Below, piece after piece: positions 1 to 13,200 of a DNA stretch of 64,000 bases. The stretch's first letter is position 1. Each line of letters starts with the position of its first letter. The notes beneath the pieces are model-generated. The model worked only from the letters and a program-made list of their open reading frames with translations, was not told the origin of the DNA and did not search any database. The translations under genes and the position numbers were made by a program. Origin of the DNA: Diploscapter coronatus (lineage: Eukaryota; Nematoda; Chromadorea; Rhabditida; Rhabditidae); assembly GCA_964036155.1 (NCBI GenBank), contig OZ038422.1, positions 17,569,201-17,633,200 on the forward strand. The letters run 5' to 3'.

Positions 1-3000
1 TTTCCAGTGAAGCTAGCCTTTCCAATAAAATTCCCCATACCTGACAAAATCGAGTTCGACATCAAAGCGCATAAGCTAACGGCAAATCTCAGTCATTCTA
101 TACCTCAACCCATTTAGGACAACTATTTTCCTCATTTTCATTGAAATTCAACTGTCCTCTGACAATAGGATTGATTTTTGATGGAGGAACAAAGGAGTTT
201 GGCTGCTCCAAACAAGTGAAGATATGAAAATTATTTTTAAAATGCCGCCATGTTATACGCCTTGGTGTAGATTTCGAATTTTTAGGAATTGTCAAATTTT
301 ATCGGGAACAACCACTTCGTAGGGATAAAAATCGATGAATATGTATCAGTAAAAATTCAAAGTAAAGAAATGTTGTTGGGAAGGAGATTTTATAAATGCA
401 TTCAGATACAAAAAAAAAACTAAATAAAGCTTTCTTACCTGATGCAGAGCGACAGTGAGAGTTGTGAAGTTGAAATCGATAGCCTGTTCTGTCATTTTGT
501 ACTCTGTCGCGAAGAAGGGAGAGGCCGGGTTTGCCTGAGTTTAGAACTTTCGAATACGTGCCTTTGCCAACAAATGTTCTACCTGGACGAATTTAAGTGT
601 CATGAGAGCTCCGTGCGACTCCGAATTATCGATGAGATAAAGATGGGGACGGTTCTCGTTCAGACTCTTGAATGTCGGCATCACGATGTGGATCGAGCCG
701 AGCTGAAAACAAAAACTTCGTTGAAAGCAAATTCAGATTTCATCGAACTTCCCTTGTCCGTTTTAAATTAAAGATTAGACCCATTCATTTCTTATTACAA
801 AACAATTTGAGCCATAGGAAAATCATAGAAAAATCGTTATCGTGTTTATTAACAATCGGTCCAGGTAAAGGAAGGATATGTGAAAGGGGGTGTAAGAACG
901 AAAAATTCATTATCATAATCTTTCCGAAATCGCTGGTTCAATTTTTATATTTTTTTCTCTAAGTTCCATTAGCATCAAGATACTGTATGTTCATGCTATT
1001 CTCAGTGCTCTACACTGGAGATCCATAGAGCAAAGGTATTCTCTTTTCATTGTTAATTACATCATATCGTGAACATAGTTTCAAGGAATACCTCTGCATC
1101 GACGACCATGTCGAACGTGCGCATCTGCAGCTTGCAGCCCATTCGCCGAATCGAAATGTCGCAGAGGATTTTGTCGTCCTGCGAGACGATTACTCCAACC
1201 TGCAAATACATTCAGTAAATATTCTCTCTCAAACACAAATGCGACCTGATTGAATTTAAGATCGACCTCGAGCTTCACTTGTTGTTGCATCGACTTCTCG
1301 TCTTTTCTCTTGTTTTCATCTGTCTTTCCATCGTCAATCTGAAAGGAAATGATGATGTTAGAACGAAAGATGGCTATATAAGACAGTGAAAAGTGCATAA
1401 ACTCTTAATTAGGCAAGCTATTTCTTCGAAGGGGTGGAAGTAAATTTCATGCGCCCGCCTATATATCTCATTATGCTCGAGTAGTGATTTTTGTGCGCTA
1501 ATAATAATAATAAAACAGAAAAATGTCTATTGCAATAAATAACCACTTCTTCAGCCTTCATGATGGTGAGCATTTTTGTCATGTTGTTGAGAACGGCATC
1601 GTCCTTGGTGGCAAACAACTCATGCAGCACATCAGACTCTGACTCTGAAGGGGGTTTCGGAATCGACAGTAGCAGTTTGGCCAGCATGATGAGTCGCTTG
1701 TCGGAAAAGGACAGCACGATGTCTGGCAGATCGCCCAGAATGCGCAATCTAAACAGGCGTCGATAGAGAACACTAAGAGAATATTTTTGCGTTAAAATTT
1801 ACAAGTTCATACGCAAAATACCTTTTGCTGGAATACATTATTCTTACAGACTCAAAGAAATATTCTAGTGTTTTTTTTTCAAGCAGAGAAGGGAAGCCAA
1901 CTTTGTCAGTTGCAGATCGTTGATGCAACATTTGTGGATATGAATATTCAGTCCAGTAGGTTTGAGAAAGTGCAGAGTGCTCTCCTTCTCGCTCAGGGAT
2001 TCAACCACTTTATCGAAGTGCTAAAATTGGCAAAATCAAATAGCAAAGAATGGAAATTTGACCTCTCCATAAGCGATAACGATGTTGCTGAGAATCATGT
2101 TGAATTTGTGATAGGCTTTCTCCTTGAGTCTGTTCAGTTTGCTCTGGATCAGATCACGGCTTTCGTTCTGAACGAATTCTTACTTACCAAATTATTAACT
2201 AAGGCATTTTCTAACCGAATCAATCGTCTTGAGAGTGAGCCTTCCCAGATCAGCAATCATCGTGGGCTTTGCCTTGTCGAAGACGCCTCCCTCAGACACG
2301 AAGATTCTCGCAGGGTTGACTGTGATGTCCAGGACCAGTTTGGAGCGATCCTCGACTGCGTGGGCCAAGCCGCCCACTGAACGGCCTTTCACCTGGAAGT
2401 GAGAATAGTAATTCTTTGCGAGGAAGACAAATGTCGTACATCTTTGTAACGAGACAGTGCGGCTACAAGTATCTGTATGAGTTTAACGACTTCCAGAGAC
2501 TTGAAAACCTGAATAAAAAATTGTAAGAATTTCAACAACTCTAATTACATTGTTGATAGCCGGTGCGTGGTACTTGAGATTGATGGAAGAAACAGCGAGT
2601 CTGATGAGCTGGTCGTAGTCGCCCTTGAGCGGCTTGGTGTCGAGCAGGAAACTCAGCCAGGGCTGAGAGTTGTCCGCCACTCGCAACATCTCCGTGCCGC
2701 AGCCGTCCATCTGCAGCTCGCGCACTCCCGCAATCACACTGAAGATAAAAACTGACTCTTTGAATAATTTAACTAGCTCATCGACCATTCATTTGGGAAG
2801 CTCACTTTTCATGTTTATCACCAATTCTGGTCTCAAAAGTCGCTGACTCATTTTCCAAATGGATGATCAATAAAGAAGATGAAGAAGTTGTCATGAAGAT
2901 TTTTCCGAAGAATGTTACTATGAAGGTAGATCAGAAAATTCTGTTACATACAATATTCATAATCGCTAATGAATTCAAGAATATATCAAACCAAATCCTG

Positions 3001-6000
3001 ATCAACTTTTATCGGCATTCAAATATCACTAGATAGTTTGCTAAATTCAATAAGAGTGATTTGATAATAAAATAATTCGAAATATTTGCTTGGTTTGCGA
3101 AAAATTGTCTGATCTATGTAGACATTAGATAGCGCCGTTTTTAGCAGAATCAAGAAAGCTTCTTTTTAGGTTGAATACGAATAGGGAAAGTTTGCAAAAA
3201 TAATCAGAGCTTACTTGACAGCGCCTGCACTGGGTCTCATCTGCACTGCAGTCTCGATCTGCAGGAACTTCAACGAAACAGCGCCGTCCACAGCCACGAC
3301 AGTCTCGCCCAACTTGAACCGCACTTTGTTCTCCACGAAGTGCTTCGGATAGTCCGTGGGCGGCATGTTCTCTTGGTAGTCGATTGCCTCGAACAGCTTA
3401 GCCTTCTCTTCGGGGGTCATCGCTTCCTGAATAAATTGACCCTCATATTCATTTCAATCAAATACCTCAGGTCTATATAAACTAAACGAGTGGATGAAAA
3501 CTTCATCAAAGAGTAAACCGAATTTATGCCGAGTGAGGCATAGATTATTTGTCAATTTACAGTTTTCATGAGCATGCATTTTTGCACGTCTTTATCAAAA
3601 TTTATCCAAATTTTTTAGTTAAATTAATCAAATAGACAATATTCTGTGTACCTGGAATTTCGAAGCGATATCGCCAGCATTGCCCTTCTTCTGTTCGCCT
3701 GTACCGCCGCCCCCTCCAAACCAACTCTTGCCCCACGCGACCCAGCCCTGTGGCTGATCCTCCAACCGAGTCAGTCCCTTTCTGTCGATCTCCACTTCGG
3801 CCTGATGTCGAGCCACGTTCACGTTGAACACGTCCAACCCAGTTTCGGCCTTCTGCACAATTCAAAGAAGGACATTAAAATGAATGATAGGAAATTTTGC
3901 TGTAAATAATGCATCAATACAAGAAAGCTAAAAGGAATCATTTCAATATGCATGTGCACAATTTTTCATTTCTCCTACGAATTTCTACTTTTAAAATGCC
4001 GAAAAATTTGGTATATTTATTTTTTAAATCAAATCGACGTTCGAACTCTCAAAATTAACAAGCGTTTTCTTCTCCAAAATCATAAACTTAGTGAACTTTA
4101 CCTTGATGATTTCCTGCGTGTGCGAGTCGAGACTCTTCTCAGTCTGATGCTTCACCCAGGCAGTTTTGTACTCCCTGACGAGCTGTCGATGCGCCTTCAT
4201 CCGAGGCCAGGACCAGTTCTTTCTGCGACGACGCACCTTCTCTTCCAGAATGGCTGTGTACGCGAATTTCCACCTGCGAAACATCAAGTTCATCAATAGA
4301 CATTTATCGTTTCGCATACCAAGCCTTGTAGTGTCCCTTGTACTCGTTCAGATTGGGTCTGTGCTTGAGATACTGTCCTGCCAGCTGGAACCTCTTTTGT
4401 CCCTTAAAATATAGCAGAACGTCCTGGTACTGGAATTTGCCGATTGCCAGTGAAAGACTCTTCATGTCCACGGACAGGTCGATCTGAAATCATAGATAGT
4501 TTGACAAGTTCTTCTAATTTCATTATCTACCTTAGGAGTTTTCCAATCAGTTCCGTCGTTTTCCGGTTTCTGGTTGAGTTTCAAGTGCGCCTGCATTTGG
4601 ATCGGCTCCAGAACTGCAAATAATTCTCATCAGGCTTCAATTCGAAGGAAAAGGCATACTGTATTTGAATCCGGGCGGATTTCCCTTTCCTCTATGGATG
4701 GTCTCCTGCAGCTTCTTGCGGATCTCGTCCTTGTCAGTCAAATCAGAGATGAGCTTCGAGTCTGAATTCCAGTACATGGTCAGGTTCTGCAGGGAAACCA
4801 GCTTGTAGATGATTTTGACTGCTTCTTTGTGGATTGTCGGCCTCCAATTCGAGTCTGTCGTCTGAAAAATCAAATGTCTTGCAATTTCATAAAGCATGAT
4901 ATTCGAGATGATTTTAGCAATGTCAGAGGCTGTTACTAAAAAGAAAAATTATAGAAAACAAATAACGAATTCGATAATTTTCCGGAGAAAATTTGCGTCT
5001 GCTAATATTATTTTCCTATTGTCACCTCCTTCCTCGGGTTTTTCATCGGTGAAATAGTAAACTTCGTTATTTATTTTCTTTCTAATTCTCTTGGTTTAGG
5101 AAAAAATCTTGCTAGACTAATCAAATGATAAACTAACATACTCATGTAATTTATAAATGTCTTTAATAATATCGGAATTATTCAGAGGTGCTCAGAGTTG
5201 AATATTTTCTTAACCCGGGAAAATCGAAATAAGAACTCTGAACACGACTGAGATTCGATTATGGAGCTAATGAGTTCAGTTCCAAAATTAGGTTTTAGTT
5301 CAAGGTGACTCCTTATTTCTAACAATTCGTTCCAACAATTTTGAACGAGTACCTGGAAATCGAGTTTCTCCATGGTGACTCCCATGCAGAAGGGCCTGTG
5401 TCTATTGGTGTACTTGTCCTCGAATCGCACGTGGATGTTGCTGATTGTCACCTGCAATTCAGCACATTCATGCTTGGAGATTATTCCTCCTTCACTCAAC
5501 CTGGAGATTCTTGATGATCTGCGTGATCATTTTCTCGGCGAAGCTGTCAGCGACGGGATCGGGCGGCTTCCTTCTGTTCTTTCTGGCCTCCTCCAGTCGA
5601 GCCAATGTCTTCTGCTTGATATCTGCCGCATTTTTCTTTGCCTTCTCTTCATTGTAAACCACTCCCTTAAAGCTATTTATTTTTCAATCTGCATTTTATT
5701 GAAGTGTCAGAATTGTCATGAAATTTGGAAATTAACAATTCAACTAGAGCCTAGATTCGATTGATCGACTTCTTTCGAGCAAAAAATGTGTTTTCAGTGA
5801 ATCACAAAGCATCAATTTGAGATAACATTTTCCCCGCAACTAATTCGAAATTTGCAAAACTCTTGTTTCATATATATTTATTTGTTTCTGACCTTGTTGG
5901 GAACGACAATGAGATTGAGTCCGTCGATGTTGGCGATGACGGGCTCGTTGTAGAGGTTCTTCCAGGGAATCTTCAGCACGAGCGAGGACAGGTACCCGTA

Positions 6001-8274
6001 TTTGAGTTTGATCGGCAGATCGAAGTCGTCCAGCGCCGTCTCCTTCACTTGCAGCTGCTCCAGTTTCACATCTCCTGAAATTTCAGAATTTCTATTGAAA
6101 GCCGAGTTGTAATTTTGTCAAAACGATTGACTTCCGAATCTGGTTCGTATCCAAAAACCCCACACCCTAACCCGATCTGATTCTTCATTAAACTTCGTAC
6201 CCACATCCTACCCACGGGTGTGGATTTTTATTTGTAGATCTAACTGAAAAATCTATAAATGACCAGAATTATGATTAGTTAGAAAAGTTTGCTTCAAGGA
6301 ATTTCGATTGAAAAGTTTTCAAAAATTGGTTAACTTTTATATATAATTTCATAAGGAAACTAGCCGACCTCAGCGGGCTAAGGGCTGCTCCGCACCCCGC
6401 GTTTTTTGCTTGAAATTATATTAGCGTAATTTCTTGGTTTGCCTTCATCAGTTCGTCAACATTAGCGGAAAACCATTGAATTTCTCTTCTACAAATTTAC
6501 CGTAAGAGCAGCAAGAATCATACGTATTACTTTTTGACTTATACTCATCTGCAAGACGTAAACTTTTACACGCACTACATTCCTTATCTCTATATCTTAA
6601 TGAATGTTTTTCTACATTTTCGTTATTGGCAGCTAAAAGTTTTGTTTTTCTTTTGGATTTTTCGTTTCGTTTCTTCGTATGTTATGTGATGTTTCTTATA
6701 GTCAGCTTTTTCAATATCACTTTTCCTTTTTCTACCTCTTTTTGCTGGGGTATTCGTTGAAAAATTAGCGATAGATGAGGATAAACTTGAAACGTTTGAC
6801 ATATTTCTTTGATCTGGGCGTAAAGTATCATAAAATTTGGCGGAGAGAGACAGCTATCATTGCTCAAAATTTTTATAGCGTAGTAGCATACAAATGCTCG
6901 ACAACTAACGCCATTATTTTGTCTGGCAATTTCTTGATCACTTCTGGCTAATAGCATAGAATGAACGCCTGTTACGATTTCGCATATTTCTTGACACGCA
7001 TCCTAATCGTAACATTTGCAATTATAAAATATCGAACGTTATGCCGGGAGGCGAAAAAGAATTATTTAATTGGGTTGTGAGGAGGAGAAGGTTTCCTAAG
7101 TTAGAAGGGGAAATTCAAAAGGTCGAGTTCAGCGATTTTCGTCTCTCGGCGCTAATAAGAGAAAAGGAAAGAGAGTACGAACACGATAGTAAAGTGCTGT
7201 TAGAAGGAGTTTGTTAGTCTATCGAAAGTTAACACGAGTTAATTATTTTTCAATAATTTATTAACTTCGAAAGAAAGGTTATAATAACAAAAAATGCTGC
7301 TGCTGTTACTGTTAGTGGTTCTTTTCAGAACTGCCCTTTTTGGGGCAGGAAAGAGTAAGCAGAGATGGGCTCCGTCCCAGTGATAAGGTTTGACCCCATC
7401 ATGCCCTGCGCGCGAAGTGTTCTCCAAAGGGAAAATTATAATTTTAAGGGTTCGTGAGAACAAACGTATTGTAAATAAATCATCTTGAAGCGTAAAGAAA
7501 TGATAATGAACCATTTGCCAAATCGTTTTATCCACATAAGAAAGTTTCTCATGATGACTTTGATTGTACTCGCGGACTTAAATTTAACAAAATCCGCTGT
7601 CCGTTATTCGTGGTCCCTACTTTACTATCAATCTTACCTTTTTCCTCAGCGCTCGCCCCCAACTCAACATCATTTTCGTCATAACTAAAAAAGACAACGC
7701 TGGCAGACTTGGAACTTTTTTTTTCTTAATTTGGCCATCGCACCACAAGAGTGAACAGCCGCAACCGCACCGCATCGCACCGCAGTAGCGGAAATCACCA
7801 CCACAATCGCACCGCACCACGGCTGCGATGGGAAAGTCCCAAATCTGAACGTTAGCTCTTTCGAGACTCACCAGAACAAAACAAAGCAGGTCAAGAAATA
7901 ACTTCCTTTCAAATCTTCAATAATCAAAATGAACATATTCTAATTCAACACATGAAAAGACATGAAAAGTCAACGACGAAAAATTACGCTGAACGAATTT
8001 TCAAGATATCGATATAAATTTAGCATGTTAACGTTAACGTTCACTTGAACTAATTGTTGCTCATTCTACTTTTATAATATAGATCTGTATGACGAATTTT
8101 ATCTCTCCCGCTGAGAGACACAGAAAAAGAGGAAAAGGGAAGCTATGTAATGTAGTGACGAAAATTTAACAAACCTCCCAAAATACCGATGTTGAGCTGC
8201 GAGCCATTGAGGTTTTCGACGAAATCGCCGAGGAATCGATTGAGTAGGTCTGCCACAATCGACTCGAGCATCAT
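1..8274 (-). CDS. vps13: VPS13-family lipid transfer protein, N-terminal part (runs off left edge)
   Basis: Twenty-one exons on the minus strand encode about 965 residues; the rest lies left of the window. Exon ends (5' to 3'): 8274-8175, 6074-5893, 5665-5501, 5451-5353, 4861-4660, 4613-4531, 4483-4320, 4273-4102, 3852-3652, 3426-3215, 2738-2549, 2508-2440, 2392-2216, 2167-2063, 2020-1902, 1748-1544 (donor could be at 1547), 1338-1246, 1199-1092, 702-583, 534-439, 75-41. All phases join. The protein starts [19 protein letters not shown], the chorein_N signature, followed by [13 protein letters not shown] and [16 protein letters not shown], all hallmark VPS13 blocks. VPS13 proteins form hydrophobic grooves that move bulk lipid between membranes at contact sites. 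The chosen ATG is the first in frame, with a second ATG immediately after. Exon 15 uses a weak GTTGGC donor, supported by phase. Which VPS13 paralogue (A/C or D type) cannot be settled from this part; the organisation looks A/C-like. Confidence 0.93.
6157..6233. repeat. C-rich hairpin repeat, copy 1
   Basis: A C-rich segment with repeated ACCC units ends in a short inverted repeat (CCCACA with TGTGG) and a T-run. Two similarly built segments lie in dynein introns (31070-31148 and 35985-36046). The shared order is AACCC and CACCCG units, about 30 nt of spacer, a hairpin, then T5 or more. I infer a small dispersed repeat family, but base identity between copies is modest. Confidence 0.4.
6682..6957 (-). 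pseudogene. Ulp1/C48-like cysteine protease remnant, probably from a DNA transposon
   Basis: A 91-codon open frame on the minus strand contains [16 protein letters not shown]. This resembles the active-site segment of Ulp1/SENP-type C48 peptidases, in which Gln, then Asp-Cys-Gly, then Phe-Val-Cys are conserved. The catalytic Cys is present, but the usual Asp-Cys-Gly is changed to Ser-Cys-Arg and no catalytic His is visible nearby, so the fragment is probably inactive. Ulp1-like domains are carried by several eukaryotic DNA transposon groups. It sits in VPS13 intron 1 on the same strand and has no start or splice context of its own. The assignment rests on one short motif. Confidence 0.4.
7729..7830. 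repeat. Low-complexity ACCGC-rich stretch
   Basis: Repeated CACCGC, GCACCGCA and related units form an imperfect simple-sequence tract inside VPS13 intron 1. The local GC content is clearly above that of the flanking AT-rich intron. No coding signal is apparent. Confidence 0.5.
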
Positions 8275-8641
8275 TACGGGTCGGAAAAGCCAAATAATCA
8301 AGAGTTCGGAATTTTCGATAAAAAATCGAAGAGGAATTTGAAATTATCTGCTTGGGTTAAAATCGGGCAGAAAGAAAAAATGGGCAAATGAAGAGGAAAG
8401 AAGGGGAGACGAGGCGAGAAGCAGTAAAAACAAACACTACCTTATATGGCTCGCCTGTTCACTTTTCTTCTTTTATTTGTCTCTTAGCGAGTGATAAAAG
8501 TTCGTCATAATATTCATCAGAGGATTAGTCATACATAAGTAATCGTCTTATGGATATAGCAACGATTGTGATTATTCTCGTTAAAGAGAGAAATCTGCGC
8601 CTCTTCATTCCGCGCGCGCTATTTTTTCGCTTACGTGGACA

Positions 8642-8653
8642 CTTATCGATAAG
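8642..8653. promoter_or_regulatory. Palindromic GATA/TATCGATA element
   Basis: The 12 bp perfect palindrome CTTATCGATAAG contains two divergent GATA cores and the TATCGATA octamer. It is about 370 bp upstream of the VPS13 start in the shared promoter region. GATA factors and DREF-like proteins bind such sequences in animals; function here is inferred from sequence only. Confidence 0.3.
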
Positions 8654-10194
8654 TCGACTTTTCTTAATGCCAAAAGGGCAGAAGCCGAAAGAGTACGCGA
8701 ATTTAGGAGGGCAGAGACAACTAGAAAAGTTGCTCGAGAAATTTTCAGGTAAAAATCACCAAAACAGGCCGATACTCTTCAGAGAAAATGTTAGCTGCAA
8801 ATTAATGTTGATTACATATTCATAAATATGCGCAGTTCTATTAAAATTAAGTAAGTTTATAACTTACTACGGAAAAGCAGATATTGGATTTTCGATCCTC
8901 AATTTAACCTGCTTAAAAAATCACTTGCTCCCTCTAAAGTATAGGAGCGATCTAAATCTCCAGAGAAATACTCTTTTTTAATAATATCATAATTTTATAT
9001 GATCAATTTAGTTTATTTTCTATTTAATAAAATTTATTTCAATTATTTTTTAAATCGATAATTCTAGCACATATTGAAAATGTCGATCATCATAAAATGC
9101 ATTTAAAATTGAAATGATTATGAGAACATGCAAATGCTCATGAGGATAATTTGATGAAAATTTGACATCTTTCGAAAATAATATTTATGACGAGATGATT
9201 TTCCTCTTCAGAACAACTTGCAATCATGTGAAAATGCAACTTTGCTTATCATTATATCTGGAATTTATAATGATTTATTTGTCTTCAATAGAAAGATCAG
9301 TTGACATCTGAAAAGAAAAATTATTGACCCGCACTGATTGTGCTATCTGCTGTGCCACTCTGCAGTGGATCTTTCTCATTCTTAATGCTAGACTTTATTT
9401 CTTATCTCCAATCAATTGTGCACTCCCCAGTTCAGTCCTCGTGTCCACTTCTTTTCTCAAATGTTTTAATTACGTATTTAATTTCGGCGTTGATCTTGTA
9501 AAGTAAGCTTCAAAGGGTTGATATTATTTTTCTCTATAAAAATTCTTCATCAGTTACATTAATCCATCAACTTTTTTGAACACCAAACTTTAAAATTAAT
9601 TTGAAAAATATCATCGTCCTAAGATTAGAAGTAATTCGAAAAATTAAGGATAGTATATGCAGGGTTCCCTATAAATACTGTTTGCCTCTCAACTTATTTA
9701 ACGCTTGCAAAGAATGGATTTTATTCATGTTATAATATAAATCCATCGGAACTCAGATGTGTATTGCTTAGATACGATCTTGGGGAATTGATGGCCAAAC
9801 TTCACGCTAATTTATCATCGGCAGTTATCATAAATCGAAGAGTTATCAGAGCTCACTATATAAAACATTTTTGGACATTTGGCGAAATCTAATTTTGAAT
9901 AGTCGACATAGATAGCTTAATAGCCTCTGCTGCTATGAAATTTTCGAATCGAACTTCAATCCATCTCTAACAGAACTGTTTAGAGAGAATATGATTTCTT
10001 AAAATTTATTTCTTATTTAACGACTTTACTACTCTTGTCCATCTTTCCTATTTTCCATAAGATAAGGAAGAAAATCATGAACAACTCAATCATGTCTCTA
10101 TTGAGGTACAATATTCTAAATTTCTATCTTTCTTTGAAACATCGATATTATTGCCCACTTTCCATACGGTTTTTTCCTGTTGATTTACCATTTT

Positions 10195-10196
10195 AG
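10195..10196 (+). promoter_or_regulatory. Candidate trans-splice (or 5'UTR) acceptor for beta-mannosidase
   Basis: A pyrimidine-rich run ending in TTTTAG lies 56 nt upstream of the beta-mannosidase ATG with no in-frame coding before it. In nematodes such sites often accept a spliced leader. It could equally be the end of a 5'UTR intron. Confidence 0.35.
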
Positions 10197-10252
10197 GGGA
10201 GTATTCTAACTAGAATATGTCATTCTGAACTACCAAGTTATCATTAATTCAA

Positions 10253-13200
10253 ATGGAGAAATTTTCATTTGCTTTCTTTTCGCTGGCGACACTTGTTTTC
10301 ATAGCGACTGTGAATCGATTGGAGGCAGATTCCAGTGTTATCGATTTGGGAGGAGAGTGGAACTTCGTTTCAAGCAATAAGACTATCACTGGCACAGGCA
10401 AGTCAGACAAATCTACAGTGGCGAGCAAAAGTTTGGAAGAGTGCTACTTTTCATATCCTAACCTCATTGATTATCATCCAATCTAATTGAAATTTGGCTG
10501 GATTACATAGTTTGGTTAACTGAATATGGATTCCATCCTTCATCCAGATTTGATATTGATAAAGTTGTAAAATCGACATGTTATTAAAAATACTGACTTT
10601 CAAAAGATTGTTCGCTATTTTATTTAAATAGTATGACCGTTTATGAATTGAAAATGTATGGATCTAGAAAAAAATTTCCTATTCAAAATGTCTTCTTGCA
10701 AACTGTTTTGACTATCAATTTATGCGATAGCGACAATACAGATTGTTTCAATAAAGATCGGCTTTATTCAGGAACTGTACCGGGCGATATTTATACGGAT
10801 CTTTTCAATAACAAAATTATCGACGATCCATTGTATGGGGACAATCATTTGTTCACGACATGGATATCCAACGATGACTGGAGTTACTCGAGACAGTTCA
10901 ATTTCGACATGCAACAACTCAATGTACTGCATTTGAGATAATTGATAAACTCTGATTTCGAAACTCACACGTTGCTCGGACTCGATTGGTGAAAAATGCA
11001 AAATTCGAGTTGTCCTGCGAAAAAAGTACTCTAGTCGATTTCAAGTACGATAAACCCGACGTCCAATTTAATAAACTTACTCCGGCTTAGCTGATTACAA
11101 AATTGTGATTATTTTCAGAAAGCATCCGCCTTTCTCATTACTGAAGGTCTGGATACAATAGCTGCAGTCTCATTGAATGGGAAGCAAATTGTTCAATCCT
11201 CGAATCAATTCGTCTCTTCTTTTGTCGACATCACCAAGCTTCTTCAGGATCAGAATACAATTCAAGTTGACTTCAAAAGTCCGGTTCAGTATGCCGCACA
11301 AATGGCTTCGACCTATAAGGTGCATGCCCGATATTCATTAAGAATTTCCAGTTTCTAATTCATTACCATATTAGACATCCTCTGGTCACGACGTTCCACC
11401 AGTATGTCCTCCTTCAATTCAACACGGTGACTGTCATCCGAATTTCCTAAGGTATTCTAAATGTATTTCATAGTTGACGTGAGTTCAATTTTAGGAAGGC
11501 GCAATACTCGTTTAGTTGGGATTGGGGCCCTTCCTTTCCAACTATAGGGATATCGCAACCCATTCAAATTGCAGTCGTTGAATCGGTCTACTTCAAAGAT
11601 TTTACCTGGACGACACAGCTGGATGGAAGTTAGCCAGAAATTATCCCGTATATAAGGTCTTGGAGAAGGAACTATTTTGCCATAGATCATTCATTCCGAA
11701 ATAGGAATAAAAACTTGAACATTTTCAAGAAAAAATACCTAGTTTTCAGTTTATGAACAAGCAGGAAATTTCGCAAGTCTTGCCTCATACAAAATATTTA
11801 GGGAGTTTGATTACTTGACGAAAATTAATAATAATGTAATTGCGAAGAAAATGATCAAGGGTATATTGAAAATAATTACATTTTTACTGAAAGAAACTGC
11901 GTTTTTTAGTTTAAAATCCGTGAACCAATAAGCCAATGCGCAATGCATTGCCAGATTATTTTACTCATTTAATGAATGCGAACATTGTTCATTTCATCAA
12001 AGATTCGGGCTTCAACAATAAATCATTCCAGATTTTTGGAATGTCAACGTTGAAACTTTGGTTTTGAACCAGAATGAAAACAGCGAAGTGGTCTGGGTAA
12101 TCAGCATCGATGAACTGGGCGTAGAAATGGAGTTCGTTCGGAAGATTCGGGAAGGGACGCAGATGACGACGCATCAGATGCAAGTCAAGGTACTCGACAG
12201 CAAAGTTGAGAGGTGGTGGCCGAATGGAGCAGGGCAACAGAAACTCTACGACATCAAAGTTGCCATGCTCAGGGGAAAAGGCAGGTCAACATTTATCTTT
12301 CGAATCGAAGGAGGAATGGAATTGTAGAAATGACGAAGAAGATCGGATTCAAGACGGTGGACTTGGTTCAAGATTATGTCGACCCGAACAAAGTCAGTCT
12401 GGGAAGAGACTTCTACTTCAGAATCAACGGAGTTCCTATATTCTTAAAAGGTATACAAGAATGGATCGCTCAAGGACGAGTCCGGAATTGAATTTTTAAA
12501 AATCGAAATCAAATTTGATCCCCCAAAAATTCTCGGAATTAGAGCCAAAGTTCTTTTTCTGGTTCGGGATAAATGAATGAAGTAGAACAATTTTAGGGTC
12601 AAATTGGATTCCTATTTCGATGTTTCCACTGACTGGGAATTATACCGATAGATTGAGATTTTTGCTCGATTCCGCGGCGGAAGTTGGTAATGAAACTTTT
12701 TGACGAAGTACTACTGATATATGACGATCGTCAGGAATGAATGCTCTGCGAGTTTGGGGTGGCGGATTGTACGAAACTGAAGAATTCTATAATTATGCAT
12801 CGACGAAAGGAATTCTTATCTGGCAGGTACTGACGAAACTACAACAGGAGTCAGAGTGGAATTTTAAAGGCGTCACTAGTCAGTTTATCTGAATAGGGGG
12901 CTATTGTCAAAATAAGTTCTGACATCTAAAGTTCTTTGGAAATTCATTCGTATTTCCGATTACTGAGTTTGGATCGTTTATTTTGACCAAAGTCGAAATT
13001 TAACCATAAAAAAATGTTAACAATCATCTAAGATTTAGTATAATTTAGAAGTCGATTTATCTATGATTTAATCTTTTTAATCAATTTATTTATTTCTTGT
13101 CTCAGACCTCCATATAGACTGAATAATGATTATCCGATTTTAGGATCTGATGTTCGCATGCGCTCTTTATCCAACCAATAAGGAATTCTTAGACAGTGTT

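Larger units (their letters stand above)
6075..8174 (-). other. VPS13 intron 1 (2.1 kb) with mobile-element debris
   Basis: This is by far the longest VPS13 intron; the others are 32-490 nt. It contains a C-rich hairpin repeat near its 3' end, a GC-rich block at 6360-6410 unlike the surrounding AT-rich sequence, a minus-strand remnant resembling a Ulp1-type cysteine protease, a short plus-strand ORF of 58 codons at 7041-7217 that I do not recognise, and a low-complexity ACCGC-rich stretch. Together these suggest one or more decayed transposon insertions rather than a host gene. Confidence 0.6.
8275..10252. other. Divergent intergenic region between VPS13 and beta-mannosidase
   Basis: This 2 kb spacer separates two divergently transcribed genes and should hold both promoters. 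The VPS13-proximal 500 bp is mixed in composition; the remainder is strongly AT-rich. A 12 bp palindrome, CTTATCGATAAG, lies at about 8642-8653. A plus-strand open frame at 8550-8825 (91 codons) has no homology that I recognise and is treated as chance. An AG acceptor-like site lies 56 nt upstream of the beta-mannosidase ATG. Confidence 0.6.

Noticed and set aside
7041..7217. 58-codon plus-strand ORF in VPS13 intron 1
   Set aside because: Slight resemblance to a transposase helix-turn-helix start, but too short and too weak to assign.
8550..8825. 91-codon plus-strand open frame in the VPS13/beta-mannosidase spacer
   Set aside because: An internal MPKGQKPKEYANLGG segment looked exon-like with a GT donor, but I found no acceptor partner or homologous continuation.
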